Source: Betaproteobacteria bacterium (GTDB taxonomy: Bacteria; Pseudomonadota; Gammaproteobacteria; Burkholderiales; Burkholderiaceae_C). Taken from it: a DNA stretch of 9,095 nt. The stretch is from contig CANFOR010000110.1 in assembly GCA_947448675.1 (NCBI GenBank), positions 1-9,095 of the forward strand, read 5' to 3'. Positions 1-5,137 of this stretch are shown here, one piece after another. The stretch's first letter is position 1. Every line of letters begins with the position of its first letter. Both the position numbers and the translations under genes were made by a program. Below the pieces are notes generated by a model. The model worked only from the letters and a program-made list of their open reading frames with translations. It was not told the DNA's origin and did no database searches.

Positions 1-399
1 GATGCTGTCGTGGTCCATGCCGCCACCGGCGTGGCGCTGCATTTGGTAGCGCAAATACAGTTGGTAGTGCTCGGGCACAAAGCAGAGTTTGAGCACTCGC
101 GCTTGCAAGTTGCCGTGGCGCTTTTGGCTGCGACGCTGGCTTCGGCTGGGCGCAAAGTCGGCCACCGGCACGCGCAGTGGCACACAGGCTTGGCAACCGT
201 CGCAATAGGGGCGGTAGGTGAACATTCCGCTGCGCCGAAAGCCAGCAGCCACCAAACCCGAGTACGCATCGTTGTGGATCAAATGGCTGGGCGTGGCCAC
301 TTGTGAGCGGGCCTGGCGCGCGGGCAGGTAGCTGCACGCGTAAGGCGCTGTGGCGTAAAACTGCAGGGTTTGAAGGGGCAGGTCCTTGAGGTGCGTCAT
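1..399 (-). CDS. ate (bpt): Aspartate/glutamate leucyltransferase (bacterial arginyl-transferase homologue), C-terminal part missing
   Basis: This gene transfers leucine from Leu-tRNA to proteins beginning with Asp or Glu, making them substrates for ClpS/ClpAP in the cytoplasmic N-degron pathway. Only the first 133 codons are in the window; it is open to the left edge. Translating the minus strand from the ATG at 397-399 gives hallmark family blocks in order: FYATAPYACSYLP (about residues 14-26), then ARSQVATP, GFRRSGMFTYRP, the cysteine cluster CDGCQACVPLRVPV (about 87-100), SRSQRR, EHYQLYLRYQ and RHAGGGMD near the edge. The start is fixed by overlap with aat: the aat stop TGA (396-398) and this ATG share the sequence ATGA, so translation is probably coupled. 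Family assignment is firm; the choice of Bpt rather than eukaryote-like Ate specificity is from knowledge of the proteobacterial family. Confidence 0.95.
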   Translation of the reverse strand, partial: MTHLKDLPLQTLQFYATAPYACSYLPARQARSQVATPSHLIHNDAYSGLVAAGFRRSGMFTYRPYCDGCQACVPLRVPVADFAPSRSQRRSQKRHGNLQARVLKLCFVPEHYQLYLRYQMQRHAGGGMDHDSI

Positions 400-1178
400 A
401 GGTGCTCGGTCGGGGCCGCAGCTGCAGCGCAGGCAAGGCCCAGTTGCTTCCAGTATACGGGCTCAAACTGCCATTGCAGGGCGGGCTGGGCGGTTTGCAC
501 GCGCAGGCTTTGCAAAAAGTCAGCCCGGCGCGCGGGCCGCGCTCCCAGCGATGCCAAATGCCGCGTGACCTGCTGGCAATCGATCTGCTCCACGCCCTTG
601 GCCAAACCAAAAGCCACCAAGGCGGCCAGCGCAATTTTGGAGCCGTCGTTCACCCGGGTGAACATCGACTCGCCAAACACCGCATGGCCCAAGGCTACGC
701 AGTACAGGCCCGCCACCAACTCGCCGTCGATCCAAGTTTCTACGCTGTGCGCCAAGCCTGCGGCATGCAAGTTGCAATAGGCATCCACCATCTCGGGCAA
801 GATCCAGGTGCCGCTTTGCCCCCCGCGCGGCGCTTGTGCGCAATGCGCCATCACACGGCGAAAGTCGCTGTCAAAACGGATCTGCAGCCGGCCTGCGCGC
901 AGCAGCTGGTCGATGCGTTTGCGCAGGCTGCGGTGCAGGCGAAAGGCATCGGTGCGCAGCAGCATGCGCGGGTCGGTAGACCACCATAAAATCGGCTGGC
1001 CTGCGCTGAACCAAGGGAAGATACCGCTGGCGTAGGCGCGCTGCAAACTGCCTGCGTCAAGCGCTCCGCCTGCTGCCAGCAAGCCCGGCGCAGGACTGCC
1101 CTCAGGCCAAGCCTGCTCAGGCGGCGGAAAGGCCGCACCGGGCGCGAGCCAGGGGATTGGAGCAGGGGCTTGGGTCAT
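396..1178 (-). CDS. aat: Leucyl/phenylalanyl-tRNA--protein transferase
   Basis: Aat transfers Leu or Phe from aminoacyl-tRNA to N-terminal Arg or Lys of proteins, creating primary N-degrons for ClpS/ClpAP. The 260-residue protein carries the expected blocks: PGLLAAGG (31-38), YASGIFPWFS (49-58), ILWWSTDPRMLL (63-74), GTWILPEMVDAYCNLH (123-138), AHSVETW, LVAGLYCVALGHAVFGESMF (154-173) and IDCQQVTRHLASLGA (199-213). Length is slightly above the E. coli protein (234 aa), as is common in betaproteobacteria. I place the start at the ATG at 1176-1178 rather than the upstream in-frame ATG at 1227-1229, because the family starts near MTQ...PWL and the 17 extra residues (NWAVCCVFNHA and neighbours) match nothing expected. 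No Shine-Dalgarno precedes it; a -10-like hexamer ends seven bases before, so the mRNA may be leaderless. Its 3' end overlaps ate by four bases. Confidence 0.95.
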   Translation of the reverse strand: MTQAPAPIPWLAPGAAFPPPEQAWPEGSPAPGLLAAGGALDAGSLQRAYASGIFPWFSAGQPILWWSTDPRMLLRTDAFRLHRSLRKRIDQLLRAGRLQIRFDSDFRRVMAHCAQAPRGGQSGTWILPEMVDAYCNLHAAGLAHSVETWIDGELVAGLYCVALGHAVFGESMFTRVNDGSKIALAALVAFGLAKGVEQIDCQQVTRHLASLGARPARRADFLQSLRVQTAQPALQWQFEPVYWKQLGLACAAAAAPTEHL

Positions 1179-1184
1179 GGCATG

Positions 1185-1190
1185 ATTAAA
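1185..1190 (-). promoter_or_regulatory. Possible -10 hexamer for aat-ate, placed for a leaderless transcript
   Basis: Read on the minus strand this is TTTAAT (5 of 6 matches to TATAAT). Six bases separate it from the aat ATG, so a start point seven bases after the hexamer would be the A of the ATG. No convincing -35 is visible at 16-18 bp. This is an inference from position and composition. Confidence 0.35.
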
Positions 1191-1315
1191 CACGCAACAA
1201 ACAGCCCAATTTGTCACGCGGCCCTTCATTTGGGAACCAATTTCATACCCGGGCTATCCTATGTAGGCCACAATGCCAGCCAGCGCGTTGCATGTACAGC
1301 CCTTTAGGAGACGCT

Positions 1316-1933
1316 ATGACCCGATTTGCCTTGAAAACTTTGCCTGGTATTCCCTGCATGGCCAGCTTGGCCACCATGGCCTTGGCCGCGTTGGCGCTGC
1401 CTGCCCTGGCACAAGAGCAGGGGCGGGTCATCTCTGCCACGCCGGTGATGCAACAAGTGGCCGTGCCGCGCCAAGTCTGCGCGGCTGAGCAAGCCGCTCC
1501 CAGCGGCAGTGCTGGCAACCCGGTAGACACTGCTGCCGCGCCCGCACAAAATTGCAGCACACAAACCTTCTTTGAAAACCGGGCCAGCGCCTACAACGTG
1601 GTCTACGAATACAACGGCAAGCAGTACAGCGTGCAAATGCCCAATGACCCAGGCCCTACGCTGCAATTGCAAATCAGCCCTGTAGGCACGAACACCACCG
1701 CACCGCAGCCCGCCAGCCAGGCCTTGCTGAGCCCAGCCCAGCCAGCAGCCCCCTCGTACCTGGCCCCTGCTGTCGTCTCGCCTGCAGTGGTCTATACCAC
1801 CAGCCCCACCGTGGTCTATGCGCCTTCGCCGTATGCTGCACCGTATTACTACGGGTGGCCGCTGTTCTACGGCCCCTCGATCAACATTGGTTATCGGCGC
1901 TCTTGGGGCAGTGGTGGTCACCATCGGCGTTAA
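1316..1933 (+). CDS. Exported two-cysteine protein, related to glycine-zipper surface proteins of Comamonadaceae
   Basis: This is a 205-residue protein of unknown function. The start is chosen because AGGAG (1306-1310) lies five bases before the ATG; the longer reading from 1211 has no such site and no signal peptide at its front. A Sec signal peptide is clear: basic start, hydrophobic core at about residues 15-30, and Ala-Leu-Ala before Gln33. The mature part has RVISATPVMQQVAVPRQVC (37-55, Cys55), a short Ala/Ser/Pro stretch, Cys80 in NCSTQTFFENR, then a likely beta-rich block YNVVYEYNGKQYSVQMPNDPG (93-113). The C-terminal third is Pro/Ala/Tyr-rich with YYYGWPLFYGP and ends GGHHRR. From memory, relatives in this bacterial family keep the same two blocks but have a glycine-zipper 2TM segment between the cysteines; here only about 24 residues lie between them and no zipper is present. 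Likely periplasmic or outer-membrane associated. It stands alone and ends at a hairpin. Confidence 0.8.
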   Translation: MTRFALKTLPGIPCMASLATMALAALALPALAQEQGRVISATPVMQQVAVPRQVCAAEQAAPSGSAGNPVDTAAAPAQNCSTQTFFENRASAYNVVYEYNGKQYSVQMPNDPGPTLQLQISPVGTNTTAPQPASQALLSPAQPAAPSYLAPAVVSPAVVYTTSPTVVYAPSPYAAPYYYGWPLFYGPSINIGYRRSWGSGGHHRR

Positions 1934-1953
1934 GCCCCGGTTTCGTGCAGCGC

Positions 1954-1996
1954 AATAAAAAACGGCCCCCGGGTGTGAACCCAGAGGCCGTTTTAC
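1954..1996. terminator. Bidirectional hairpin terminator between the exported-protein gene and ffs
   Basis: A perfect 9-bp stem AAAACGGCC (1959-1967) pairs with GGCCGTTTT (1986-1994). Inside it a second 4-bp stem GGGT/ACCC (1971-1974 with 1979-1982) closes on a GTGA loop. On the minus strand the stem is followed by TTTTTT then ATT, a strong intrinsic terminator for ffs. On the plus strand only four T, all within the stem, follow, so it is a weaker terminator for the exported-protein gene. Confidence 0.85.
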
Positions 1997-2007
1997 GTAA
2001 AGGGGTT

Positions 2008-2101
2008 GACGAGCCTTGACCCCGGCACTGGCTCCACAGTTAGGGCTGCTTGGTTCCCCACCTGACCCGGTTGGCCGCTTCCCCATGCGGGAAGGCCCGT
2101 C
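2008..2101 (-). ncRNA. ffs: Signal recognition particle RNA, 4.5S type
   Basis: This RNA binds Ffh and, with FtsY, directs nascent inner-membrane proteins to the translocon. The minus-strand sequence shows the conserved domain IV tip: GUCAGGU, a 2-bp GG/CC closing stem around a GGAA tetraloop (2054-2057), then AAGCAGCC. In E. coli the same closing stem is CC/GG, so this is a compensatory swap that preserves pairing. The two ends pair perfectly over ten bases (2092-2101 with 2008-2017, one G-U), which sets the ends at about 94 nt, close to the usual length of about 100-114 nt. A TACAAT hexamer lies eight bases before the 5' end and an intrinsic terminator follows. Exact processed ends are inferred from the pairing, so they may be off by a few bases. 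Confidence 0.93.
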
Positions 2102-2108
2102 AAACGCT

Positions 2109-2114
2109 ATTGTA
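2109..2114 (-). promoter_or_regulatory. -10 hexamer of the ffs promoter
   Basis: TACAAT on the minus strand, 5 of 6 matches to the sigma-70 consensus, seven to eight bases before the G at 2101 that begins the terminal helix of the SRP RNA. The -35 region (about 2131-2138) does not resemble TTGACA, which is unexpected for a stable, highly expressed RNA. Confidence 0.55.
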
Positions 2115-2149
2115 GGCCAATGCCGCGCATCAGTACGCGCCTTAGCCCG

Positions 2150-2155
2150 TAGAAT
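2150..2155 (+). promoter_or_regulatory. Possible -10 hexamer for dnaX, placed for a leaderless transcript
   Basis: TAGAAT (5 of 6 matches to TATAAT), followed by exactly six bases (CCACGC) and then the dnaX ATG. Transcription starting seven bases after the hexamer would begin at the A of the ATG. No Shine-Dalgarno is present before the ATG and no good -35 is visible. The position supports a leaderless dnaX mRNA, but this is inference. Confidence 0.4.
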
Positions 2156-2161
2156 CCACGC

Positions 2162-4042
2162 ATGTCTTACTTGGTGCTCGCCCGCAAATACCGTCCCAAA
2201 AACTTCTCAGAAATGGTGGGGCAAGGCCATGTGGTGCAAGCCCTTGGCAATGCACTGACCACCGGGCGGTTGCACCACGCGTATTTGTTCACTGGCACGC
2301 GCGGCGTGGGCAAAACCACAGTCTCGCGCATTTTGGCCAAATCGCTCAACTGCTTGGGCCCCGATGGTACAGGCGGAATCACTGCCAACCCTTGCGGGGT
2401 GTGCGCAGCCTGCTCCGCAATTGATAGCGGCCGCTTTGTCGACTACACCGAACTCGATGCCGCCTCCAACCGCGGCGTAGACGAAGTCCAGTCCTTGCTC
2501 GAACAAGCCGCCTACAAGCCGGTGCAGGGACGCTTCAAAGTCTTCATGATCGACGAGGTGCACATGCTCTCGAACACGGCTTTCAACGCCATGCTCAAGA
2601 CACTAGAAGAGCCGCCCGAGTACCTGAAGTTTGTGTTGGCCACCACCGACCCGCAAAAAGTGCCGGTCACTGTGCTCTCGCGCTGCCTGCAGTTCAACCT
2701 GCGGCCCATGGCCCCCGAAACCATTTTGGAGCACCTGCAACTGGTCTTGCAGGCCGAGAGCGTTCCGGCCGAGGTACAGGCCCTGCGCTTGCTGGCGCGG
2801 GCCGCGCGCGGCTCGATGCGCGACGCGCTCAGCCTGACCGACCAAGCCATCGCTTTTGGCAACGGCCAATTGCAAGAAGTGGGCGTGCGCCAGATGCTGG
2901 GCACGGTCGACCGCAGCTATGTATTTGGCCTGATCGAAGCCCTGGCCCAGAGCGACGGCAAGAGCGTTGTCGAGACCTGCGAGCAATTGCGCGTGAATGG
3001 CCTTTCTGCGGCTTCTACGCTCGAAGAAATGAGCAGCGTGCTGCAGCGTATGGCCGTGCTGCAAGCCGTGCCCCAAGCGCAAGACAATGCCGACCCCCAA
3101 GCCGAGGTGCTGGCCCAGTTGGCCCAAGCTTTGCCTGCCGACCAAACCCAGCTGCTCTATAGCATCTGCTTGCAAGGCCGCGCCGAGCTGGGCCTTGCAC
3201 CCGATGAATACGCGGGCCTGACGATGGTGCTGCTGCGTTTGCTGGCTTTTCAGCCCAGCAGTGCCGGTGCAGCACAGGAAAAAAAAAGCCTGAAATCAGC
3301 GCGGCCTGAGCCTGTACCTACCAGGCCGCAGTCCCTAGTGCCTACGGCCGTTGAGGCAGCCGTTAAAGCGCCAGAAACGGCACCTGAAACAGCGCCCATT
3401 TCAGCAACTGCAGCCAGGCCCGTTCTCCCGCAAACTCTGGCGCCCTTACCCGCCCCTGCCGCACCGCCCCTGCACAGCCTGGCCAATGACAGCATCCACA
3501 CCCCTGATGTAGTGAAGAAAGTGGCCATAGTGCCCGCCAGTACTGCGTCGGAAGCTAGCAATTTTGTAGCAATTCAGGTGCGTAACCAGCCTGAGGCCGG
3601 GCCACGCGGCCAGGTGCGCGCACAAGCCGCTGACGCTGCTAAAACCGAATTCGAGCCCACGTCTGAGGGCGATTTTTGGCATGGCTTGGTTAGTCTCTTG
3701 GTCGAGGCCGAAGCCGTCTCGGCGCTGACCCGCGAACTGGCCCTGCAGTCGCAACTGATGGGCCGCGACGCCGACCTGTGGACCCTGCGCACCGAGCGCG
3801 AGTCGCTGGGCCAGGCCGCCACGCGCGACAAACTGCAAGCGGCGCTGGCCAGCGCAGGCCACGCGGTGCGCATTGCTGTAGAAATCGGCCCGGTGCGCGA
3901 CGCCCCCGCCAAGCGCAACGCCGCCGCAGCAGCCCAGCGCCAGCGCGAGGCCGAGGCGATTATTTTGGCCGACCCCTTCGTGCAAGACATGCTGCAAAAC
4001 TACGGTGCCAAAATCGTCAGCGGCAGTTTGCGTGCGACCTAA
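2162..4042 (+). CDS. dnaX: DNA polymerase III subunit gamma/tau (clamp-loader ATPase)
   Basis: DnaX is the ATPase of the replication clamp loader; its long form tau also binds the polymerase alpha subunit and the DnaB helicase. The 626-residue protein starts at the conserved MSYLVLARKYRP. Visible features: Walker A GTRGVGKT (45-52), zinc-binding Cys64, Cys78, Cys81 and Cys84 (the first spacing is longer than in E. coli), Walker B with DEVH (131-134), the SRC finger motif (173-175) and GSMRDALSLTDQAI (217-230). Domain III runs to about 370. A Pro/Ala-rich linker (about 376-500) follows, then the alpha-binding C-terminal domain from FWHGLV (505) to DPFVQDMLQNYGAKIV (604-619). At codons 373-376 a run of nine A may yield a short gamma form by frameshifting or slippage (separate entry). 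There is no Shine-Dalgarno. It heads the cluster with ybaB and recR. Confidence 0.98.
   Translation: MSYLVLARKYRPKNFSEMVGQGHVVQALGNALTTGRLHHAYLFTGTRGVGKTTVSRILAKSLNCLGPDGTGGITANPCGVCAACSAIDSGRFVDYTELDAASNRGVDEVQSLLEQAAYKPVQGRFKVFMIDEVHMLSNTAFNAMLKTLEEPPEYLKFVLATTDPQKVPVTVLSRCLQFNLRPMAPETILEHLQLVLQAESVPAEVQALRLLARAARGSMRDALSLTDQAIAFGNGQLQEVGVRQMLGTVDRSYVFGLIEALAQSDGKSVVETCEQLRVNGLSAASTLEEMSSVLQRMAVLQAVPQAQDNADPQAEVLAQLAQALPADQTQLLYSICLQGRAELGLAPDEYAGLTMVLLRLLAFQPSSAGAAQEKKSLKSARPEPVPTRPQSLVPTAVEAAVKAPETAPETAPISATAARPVLPQTLAPLPAPAAPPLHSLANDSIHTPDVVKKVAIVPASTASEASNFVAIQVRNQPEAGPRGQVRAQAADAAKTEFEPTSEGDFWHGLVSLLVEAEAVSALTRELALQSQLMGRDADLWTLRTERESLGQAATRDKLQAALASAGHAVRIAVEIGPVRDAPAKRNAAAAAQRQREAEAIILADPFVQDMLQNYGAKIVSGSLRAT
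3279..3329 (+). other. Candidate gamma-forming slippage site in dnaX: A9 run plus downstream hairpin
   Basis: Nine consecutive A lie at 3279-3287, read as GAA AAA AAA AGC (codons 373-376). The in-frame heptamer A AAA AAA (3280-3286) fits the X XXY YYZ pattern for -1 frameshifting. After a -1 shift translation adds KPEISAA and stops at TGA 3307-3309 (382 aa). After loss of one A in the mRNA it reads GCC TGA and stops at 3291-3293 (376 aa). A perfect 8-bp stem GCGGCCTG (3301-3308) with CAGGCCGC (3322-3329), loop 13 nt, begins 14 bases after the heptamer. Truncation here leaves domains I-III, as in E. coli gamma. The spacer is longer than in E. coli and no clear stimulatory Shine-Dalgarno is seen upstream, so transcript slippage as known for Thermus thermophilus dnaX is equally possible. 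Confidence 0.65.
3554..3600 (+). repeat. Possible in-frame copy of the Comamonadaceae interspersed repeat inside dnaX
   Basis: GCTAGCAATTTTGTAGC (3554-3570) resembles GCTATAATTTTAATAGC at 5076-5092 in the recR downstream repeat, and the following bases end in GAGGCC as related repeats do in my memory of the family. It encodes ASNFVAIQVRN (465-475) in the unstructured tau linker, where an insertion would be tolerated. Only the first half is convincingly similar. Confidence 0.35.
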
Positions 4043-4100
4043 TGCGCTAACAAAACTTTCAAACCTCTCTCTCCAACCCATTGCCAATTAAAGGAAAACC

Positions 4101-4433
4101 ATGTTCAACAAAGGACAACTCGCCGGCTTGATGAAGCAAGCCCAGGCCATGCAAGACAACATGAAAAAAGCCCAAGAAGAGCTGGGCCATATCGAGGTCA
4201 CGGGCGAGTCGGGCTCGGGCTTGGTCAAGGTCACCATGACCTGTAAACACGAGGTGCGCCGCGTCCAGATCGACCCCAGCGTGCTGGGCGACGACAAAGA
4301 CATGGTGGAAGACTTGATCGCCGCTGCCTTCAACGCTGCCGTGCGCGCCGCCGCGCAAACCAGCGAGCAAAAAATGGGCAAGCTCACGGCAGGCATGCCC
4401 GGCTTGCCCGGTGGCATGAAGCTGCCGTTTTAA
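4101..4433 (+). CDS. ybaB (ebfC): Nucleoid-associated protein, YbaB/EbfC family
   Basis: This 110-residue protein belongs to the small dimeric DNA-binding family that coats the nucleoid. It starts MFNKGQLAGLMKQAQAMQ, an amphipathic helix with Met/Gln/Lys repeats (residues 9-28), followed by the conserved core VTGESGSGLVKVTMTCKHEVRRVQIDPS (33-60), in which the usual G-x-G-x-V-V/K pattern is present, then an alpha-helical segment DMVEDLIAAAFNAAV (67-81) and a Gly/Met/Pro-rich tail (98-110). AAGGA (4091-4095) lies five bases before the ATG. The gene lies 58 bp after dnaX and 21 bp before recR on the same strand, the standard dnaX-ybaB-recR order. No terminator is seen on either side, so a shared transcript is likely. 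Function beyond DNA binding is not settled for the family. Confidence 0.97.
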   Translation: MFNKGQLAGLMKQAQAMQDNMKKAQEELGHIEVTGESGSGLVKVTMTCKHEVRRVQIDPSVLGDDKDMVEDLIAAAFNAAVRAAAQTSEQKMGKLTAGMPGLPGGMKLPF

Positions 4434-4454
4434 GCGCACGGCACACCCAACACC

Positions 4455-5045
4455 ATGGCCCATTCCAATGCCGTCGATGGCCTGATAGACGCTCTGCGGC
4501 GCTTGCCGGGGGTGGGCATCAAGTCGGCCTCTCGCATGGCCTTTCACTTGCTGCAGCACGACCGCCCGGGGGCTGAACGCCTGGCCCAGGCCCTGCAGCA
4601 TGCCAATGCCCAGGTGCGCCATTGCGAGCAATGCCATACCTTTACCGAGGCGGTGCTGTGCAGCACCTGCGCTGACCCGCAGCGCGACCAAAGTAAGCTG
4701 TGTGTGGTCGAAACCCCCGCCGACCAGTCTGCGGTAGAGCGCACCAGTGCCTACAAGGGCCTGTACTTTGTGCTGATGGGCAAGCTCAGCCCACTTGACG
4801 GCGTTGGCCCCAAAGACATTGGCCTGGCCAAGCTCTTGGCCCGCGCCCGTGACGGCGTGGTGCACGAGTTGATTTTGGCCACCAACTTCACTGCCGAAGG
4901 CGAGGCCACCGCCCACGTCATCGCGCAAAGCCTGAAAGACCAGGGTGTACAGGTGACCCGCTTGGCGCGCGGCGTGCCTGCAGGCAGCGAACTGGAATAC
5001 GTAGATTTAGGAACTATTGCACACGCTTTGGTTGACCGGCGCTAG
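4455..5045 (+). CDS. recR: Recombination mediator RecR
   Basis: RecR works with RecO (and RecF) to load RecA onto SSB-coated single-stranded DNA at gaps. All family parts are visible in 196 residues: N-terminal helix-hairpin-helix LRRLPGVGIKSASRMAFHLL (14-33), a four-cysteine zinc site with Cys57, Cys60, Cys69 and Cys72, the Toprim domain opening with LCVVETPADQSAVE (82-95) and YFVLMGKLSPLDGVGP (104-119), then NFTAEGEATA (144-153) and the C-terminal ARGVPAGSELEYVDLGTIAHAL (171-192). At 144-147 the more usual NPT is NFT, a small departure. No Shine-Dalgarno is visible in the 21 bases after ybaB, so translation may depend on coupling to ybaB. A repeat element follows the stop codon. Confidence 0.97.
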   Translation: MAHSNAVDGLIDALRRLPGVGIKSASRMAFHLLQHDRPGAERLAQALQHANAQVRHCEQCHTFTEAVLCSTCADPQRDQSKLCVVETPADQSAVERTSAYKGLYFVLMGKLSPLDGVGPKDIGLAKLLARARDGVVHELILATNFTAEGEATAHVIAQSLKDQGVQVTRLARGVPAGSELEYVDLGTIAHALVDRR

Positions 5046-5070
5046 CCTTCTACGCCCAAGCCAGTGGCAT

Positions 5071-5120
5071 TTTTAGCTATAATTTTAATAGCTGCTCACG
5101 CATGCTCTATGCGCCTTGCA
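5071..5120 (+). repeat. Comamonadaceae-type short interspersed palindromic repeat
   Basis: Two stem-loops lie back to back in the recR-MAPEG gap. The first is AGCTAT (5075-5080) with ATAGCT (5088-5093) around a seven-base AT-rich loop. The second is CGCAT (5099-5103) with ATGCG (5109-5113) around GCTCT. The order, AATTTTAATAGCTGCT followed by a palindrome of GCG type, matches a repeat that I remember as scattered between genes of Rhodoferax, Polaromonas and Acidovorax. The element contains a perfect TATAAT (5078-5083) which could act as a -10 box for the next gene, though no -35 accompanies it. Confidence 0.6.
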
Positions 5121-5137
5121 GCCTAGAAAGGCTTTGA

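Noticed and set aside
10..306. Plus-strand 98-codon frame at the left edge
   Set aside because: It is antisense to the ate coding region, whose translation has conserved family blocks throughout.
402..989. Plus-strand open frame of 195 codons opposite aat
   Set aside because: The minus strand encodes a complete Aat with all family motifs; the plus frame is a shadow.
1230..1260. TTGG-GAA-CCAA inverted repeat and a TTGGGA/TATCCT promoter-like pair upstream of the exported-protein gene
   Set aside because: The spacing is 19 bp and the matches are weak; the inverted repeat is too short to call an operator from one sequence.
1304..2086. Minus-strand frame of 260 codons opposite the exported-protein gene, reaching into ffs
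   Set aside because: It crosses the terminator and the SRP RNA gene, and the opposite strand has a signal peptide and ribosome-binding site.
3301..3329. Hairpin in dnaX as an intrinsic terminator
   Set aside because: No T run follows, and it lies inside an intact coding region, so a frameshift-stimulating role fits better.
3446..4087. Minus-strand frame of 213 codons opposite the 3' part of dnaX
   Set aside because: The dnaX C-terminal domain is recognisable to its last residues; the antisense frame has no motif.
4059..4928. Long open frame (289 codons) on the minus strand across ybaB and recR
   Set aside because: It is antisense to two firmly identified genes; long antisense frames are expected in GC-rich coding DNA, and its translation shows no recognisable domain.
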